Positions 5,967 to 7,455 of a DNA stretch of 7,455 bases are shown here, in pieces. Where the stretch lies: positions 1 to 7,455 of the forward strand of contig CAYGYY010000090.1 of the NCBI GenBank assembly GCA_964354265.1, in the 5' to 3' direction. A program made the position numbers and the translations under genes. Numbering within the stretch: the stretch's first letter is position 1; each line of letters begins with the position of its first letter. Source of the DNA: Fen731 sp964354265 (GTDB lineage Bacteria; Actinomycetota; Humimicrobiia; Humimicrobiales; Humimicrobiaceae). A model generated the notes under the pieces. That model had not been told where the DNA came from and made no database searches. It saw only the letters and a list, made by a program, of their open reading frames with translations.

Positions 5967-6797
5967 ATGGATGTATTCCAGTATGAATTCATGCGCAACG
6001 CGTTGTTTGCAGCAATCCTGGTAAATATTGCATGCGGCATCGTAGGAACCTATGTAGTAATAAAACGGATAGTCTTCATAAGCGGGGGCATCTCGCATGC
6101 TGCATTTGGAGGCATAGGCCTTGGTTATTTCCTTGGTTTAAACCCTATACTTGTTGCGATACCTTTCAGTATCGCTTCAGCAGTATCCATCGGATTCATA
6201 AGCAGGAAGACCAAAATTAGCGAGGATACCGCTATTGGGATAATCTGGTCTTTAGGAATGGCGCTGGGGATATTATTTATTAATCTTACTCCTGGTTATG
6301 CGCCAGACCTGTTTAGTTACCTTTTCGGCAATATCCTTACCGTGCCAATGACTGATATCTATATAATGCTTGGCATGGATTTATTCATCATAATCATATC
6401 GGCGGTTTTTTACAGGGAATTTCTGGCTATTTCTTTTGACGAGGAGCTGGCAACTGTTTCGGGAATAGCTGTGAGGATATTTTATTTTTTACTTTTATGC
6501 CTGGTATCTTTGAGCGTTGTTATCCTGATTAGGATTGCAGGAATAATCCTTGTAATTGCGCTTCTTACGATACCTGCTTCGATATGCCGGCAATTTACTT
6601 ATAACATTAGAAAAATGATGTTATCATCTGTATTGACAGGTATTGCAATCACTATAACAGGTCTGCTGCTTTCTTATTACCTGGATTTTTCTTCAGGAGC
6701 AACAATTGTTATTTTCTCATCGCTGGTGTTTTTCTTAAGCTATCTTCTAAAAAAAATAAAGAGCAAAAAAAAATCAAGAGGGCCCGGTTATCCTTAA
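5967..6797 (+). CDS. znuB: Metal ABC transporter permease (ZnuB, ABC-3 family)
   Basis: A 276-residue integral membrane protein with about eight to nine hydrophobic segments, the usual length for the ABC-3 permease family. Recognisable family positions are the start 'MDVFQYEFMRNAL', 'VFISGGISHAAFGG' (about 36-49, usually GDAISHAALPG), 'ISFDEELATVSG' (155-166), 'ALLTIPAS' (198-205) and 'SSGATIV' (242-248). The Lys-rich tail (about 262-272) is expected to be cytoplasmic. It forms the membrane channel for the ZnuA/ZnuC pair. An AAAGGAG (5947-5953) lies 13 nt before the ATG, inside the end of znuC. Its last 24 nt overlap, tail to tail, the end of the opposite-strand acyltransferase-like gene, so no separate terminator space exists between the two units. 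Confidence 0.92.
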   Translation: MDVFQYEFMRNALFAAILVNIACGIVGTYVVIKRIVFISGGISHAAFGGIGLGYFLGLNPILVAIPFSIASAVSIGFISRKTKISEDTAIGIIWSLGMALGILFINLTPGYAPDLFSYLFGNILTVPMTDIYIMLGMDLFIIIISAVFYREFLAISFDEELATVSGIAVRIFYFLLLCLVSLSVVILIRIAGIILVIALLTIPASICRQFTYNIRKMMLSSVLTGIAITITGLLLSYYLDFSSGATIVIFSSLVFFLSYLLKKIKSKKKSRGPGYP

Positions 6798-7250
6798 AAT
6801 CCTTGCCCTGTTATATCTTTGGACCAGAATGCATGGTATATTTGCGCAAAGAGCATACATTATCATTATAACCCCGACCCACCAGACGTTCCATAGAAAA
6901 AAGATTCCTGAAGGAAGTATCTGAAGCCAGTGTGTAAGCTCACCCCGGCAGGTCTCAAGAGTAAAGATATTAAGGTAGGTCTTGCTGTATTCTTCAAGAC
7001 TTTTCTTAGGAAATCCTCCCTTGTAAAGCTTTGCGCCATCAGGCAAAAGGTGTTTCCATTTCTTTATTTTAAAAAAACTGGCGTAGAACTTACCATTTTT
7101 TTCAAATTTCTTTATCCTGTAAAGACGGTTTGAGGGATTAAATTTATTGACAGGTATCTTTGAACACGCATAAGATACTCCAAGGTGTATTACTAACCAG
7201 ACAATAATATCAAGGAAGATTATCCAGAAATGCATATTTTCAAATATCAT
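6774..7250 (-). CDS. CrtO-like acyltransferase (glycosyl-4,4'-diaponeurosporenoate acyltransferase family)
   Basis: A 158-residue membrane protein. An N-terminal hydrophobic helix (about 8-28) is followed by a soluble part with 'FEKNGKFYASFFKIKKWKHL' (49-68) and 'LPDGAKLYKGGFPKK', then 'ETCRGELTHWLQILP' (99-113), one or two hydrophobic segments, and 'NIPCILVQRYNRARI' (137-151). The WKxxLPDG, ET.R.EL.HW and QRYNR blocks match the CrtO acyltransferase family, which adds a fatty acyl group to the sugar of staphyloxanthin precursors. The preferred start is the ATG at 7250, which overlaps the stop of the glycosyltransferase gene (ATGA). An in-frame ATG at 7274 would add 8 residues inside the upstream gene. 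No carotenoid backbone genes are visible, so the acceptor may be another glycolipid or terpenoid. Confidence 0.75.
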   Translation of the reverse strand: MIFENMHFWIIFLDIIVWLVIHLGVSYACSKIPVNKFNPSNRLYRIKKFEKNGKFYASFFKIKKWKHLLPDGAKLYKGGFPKKSLEEYSKTYLNIFTLETCRGELTHWLQILPSGIFFLWNVWWVGVIMIMYALCANIPCILVQRYNRARILRITGPS

Positions 7251-7455
7251 TTGTTTACCGTTCTTCCTTTCCATTTAATGTTTATCCTGAATACTATCTG
7301 GATTATAGACCAGAGAAAAATAACAATAAAAAACACCATAAAGATAGGATAGAATATTGCTACCATTGGGCTGAAATTGCCTATCCTTCGTGCAATCCAG
7401 TAGACCTGGGCAGCATATGCAATATAAAATACAATACCTGTTATGAGATTAAATA
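7247..7455 (-). CDS. Membrane glycosyltransferase, CrtQ-like, C-terminal 68 residues (partial)
   Basis: The frame is open from the right edge to TGA 7249-7247. The fragment has two hydrophobic stretches ('ITGIVFYIAYAAQVYW' and 'MVAIFYPIFMVFFIVIFLWS') separated by 'IARRIGNFSP', and ends 'INIKWKGRTVNK'. This two-helix tail with an 'R.G.fs....ypl....F' spacer and a closing 'WKGR' is typical of family-2 membrane glycosyltransferases such as CrtQ and hopanoid-linked relatives. The catalytic domain is outside the window, so the activity cannot be checked. The stop overlaps the start of the CrtO-like gene by ATGA. That mirrors the glycosyltransferase-acyltransferase partnership of staphyloxanthin synthesis and supports both calls. 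Confidence 0.65.
   Translation of the reverse strand, partial: FNLITGIVFYIAYAAQVYWIARRIGNFSPMVAIFYPIFMVFFIVIFLWSIIQIVFRINIKWKGRTVNK

Noticed and set aside
6780..6785. GGGCCC palindrome at the convergent gene ends as a terminator
   Set aside because: It has no loop and no following T run on either strand, and lies within both coding regions.
6930..7133. 67-codon plus-strand open frame
   Set aside because: It is antisense to the CrtO-like gene, whose motifs are clear, and has no ribosome site or motif of its own.

Overview
The window looks bacterial: Shine-Dalgarno sites of the AGGAG type, a lipoprotein-type export signal, and tight operons with ATGA overlaps. Base composition is AT-rich to moderate, and Arg (AGG/AGA) and Ile (ATA) codon use is skewed. 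That is common in uncultured anaerobic lineages and Clostridia-like bacteria, but I cannot place it in a phylum. No RNA gene, CRISPR array or mobile element was seen.

Left part (1-3390). A minus-strand gene, cut by the left edge, starts at a TTG at 107 and encodes the N-terminus of a lipoate-protein ligase/octanoyltransferase family protein. Diverging from it are two adjacent radical-SAM genes (186-1235 and 1264-2262). They resemble the biotin-synthase-like pair LipS1/LipS2, which replaces the classical lipoyl synthase LipA. Together the three genes look like a compact non-canonical lipoyl-cofactor locus: attachment of an octanoyl or lipoyl group to a protein, then two sulfur insertions. Downstream on the same strand are a 10-codon ORF with a strong ribosome site (2325-2357), a TIM-barrel sugar-phosphate isomerase/epimerase-like gene (2362-3198), and a collapsed DUF89-family pseudogene (3182-3390). 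The pseudogene has lost its middle and carries a one-base frameshift in a T run.

Middle part (3369-6797). A sigma70-like promoter inside the end of the pseudogene precedes a second plus-strand unit: an MJ0936/YfcE-type metallophosphoesterase, a rhodanese-domain protein whose usual catalytic Cys is Ser, and a complete ABC importer of the ZnuA-ZnuC-ZnuB type. The binding protein has a His-His-His-Asp ligand set, which favours zinc over manganese. The importer genes are packed with 7-nt, -4-nt and 1-nt spacing.

Right part (6774-7455). Two minus-strand genes converge on the importer. One is the C-terminus of a membrane glycosyltransferase resembling CrtQ, cut by the right edge. It overlaps by ATGA the start of a CrtO-like acyltransferase. 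The acyltransferase gene overlaps the end of the permease gene tail to tail by 24 nt. The pair suggests glycosylation and then acylation of a lipid or terpenoid; nothing in the window identifies the acceptor.
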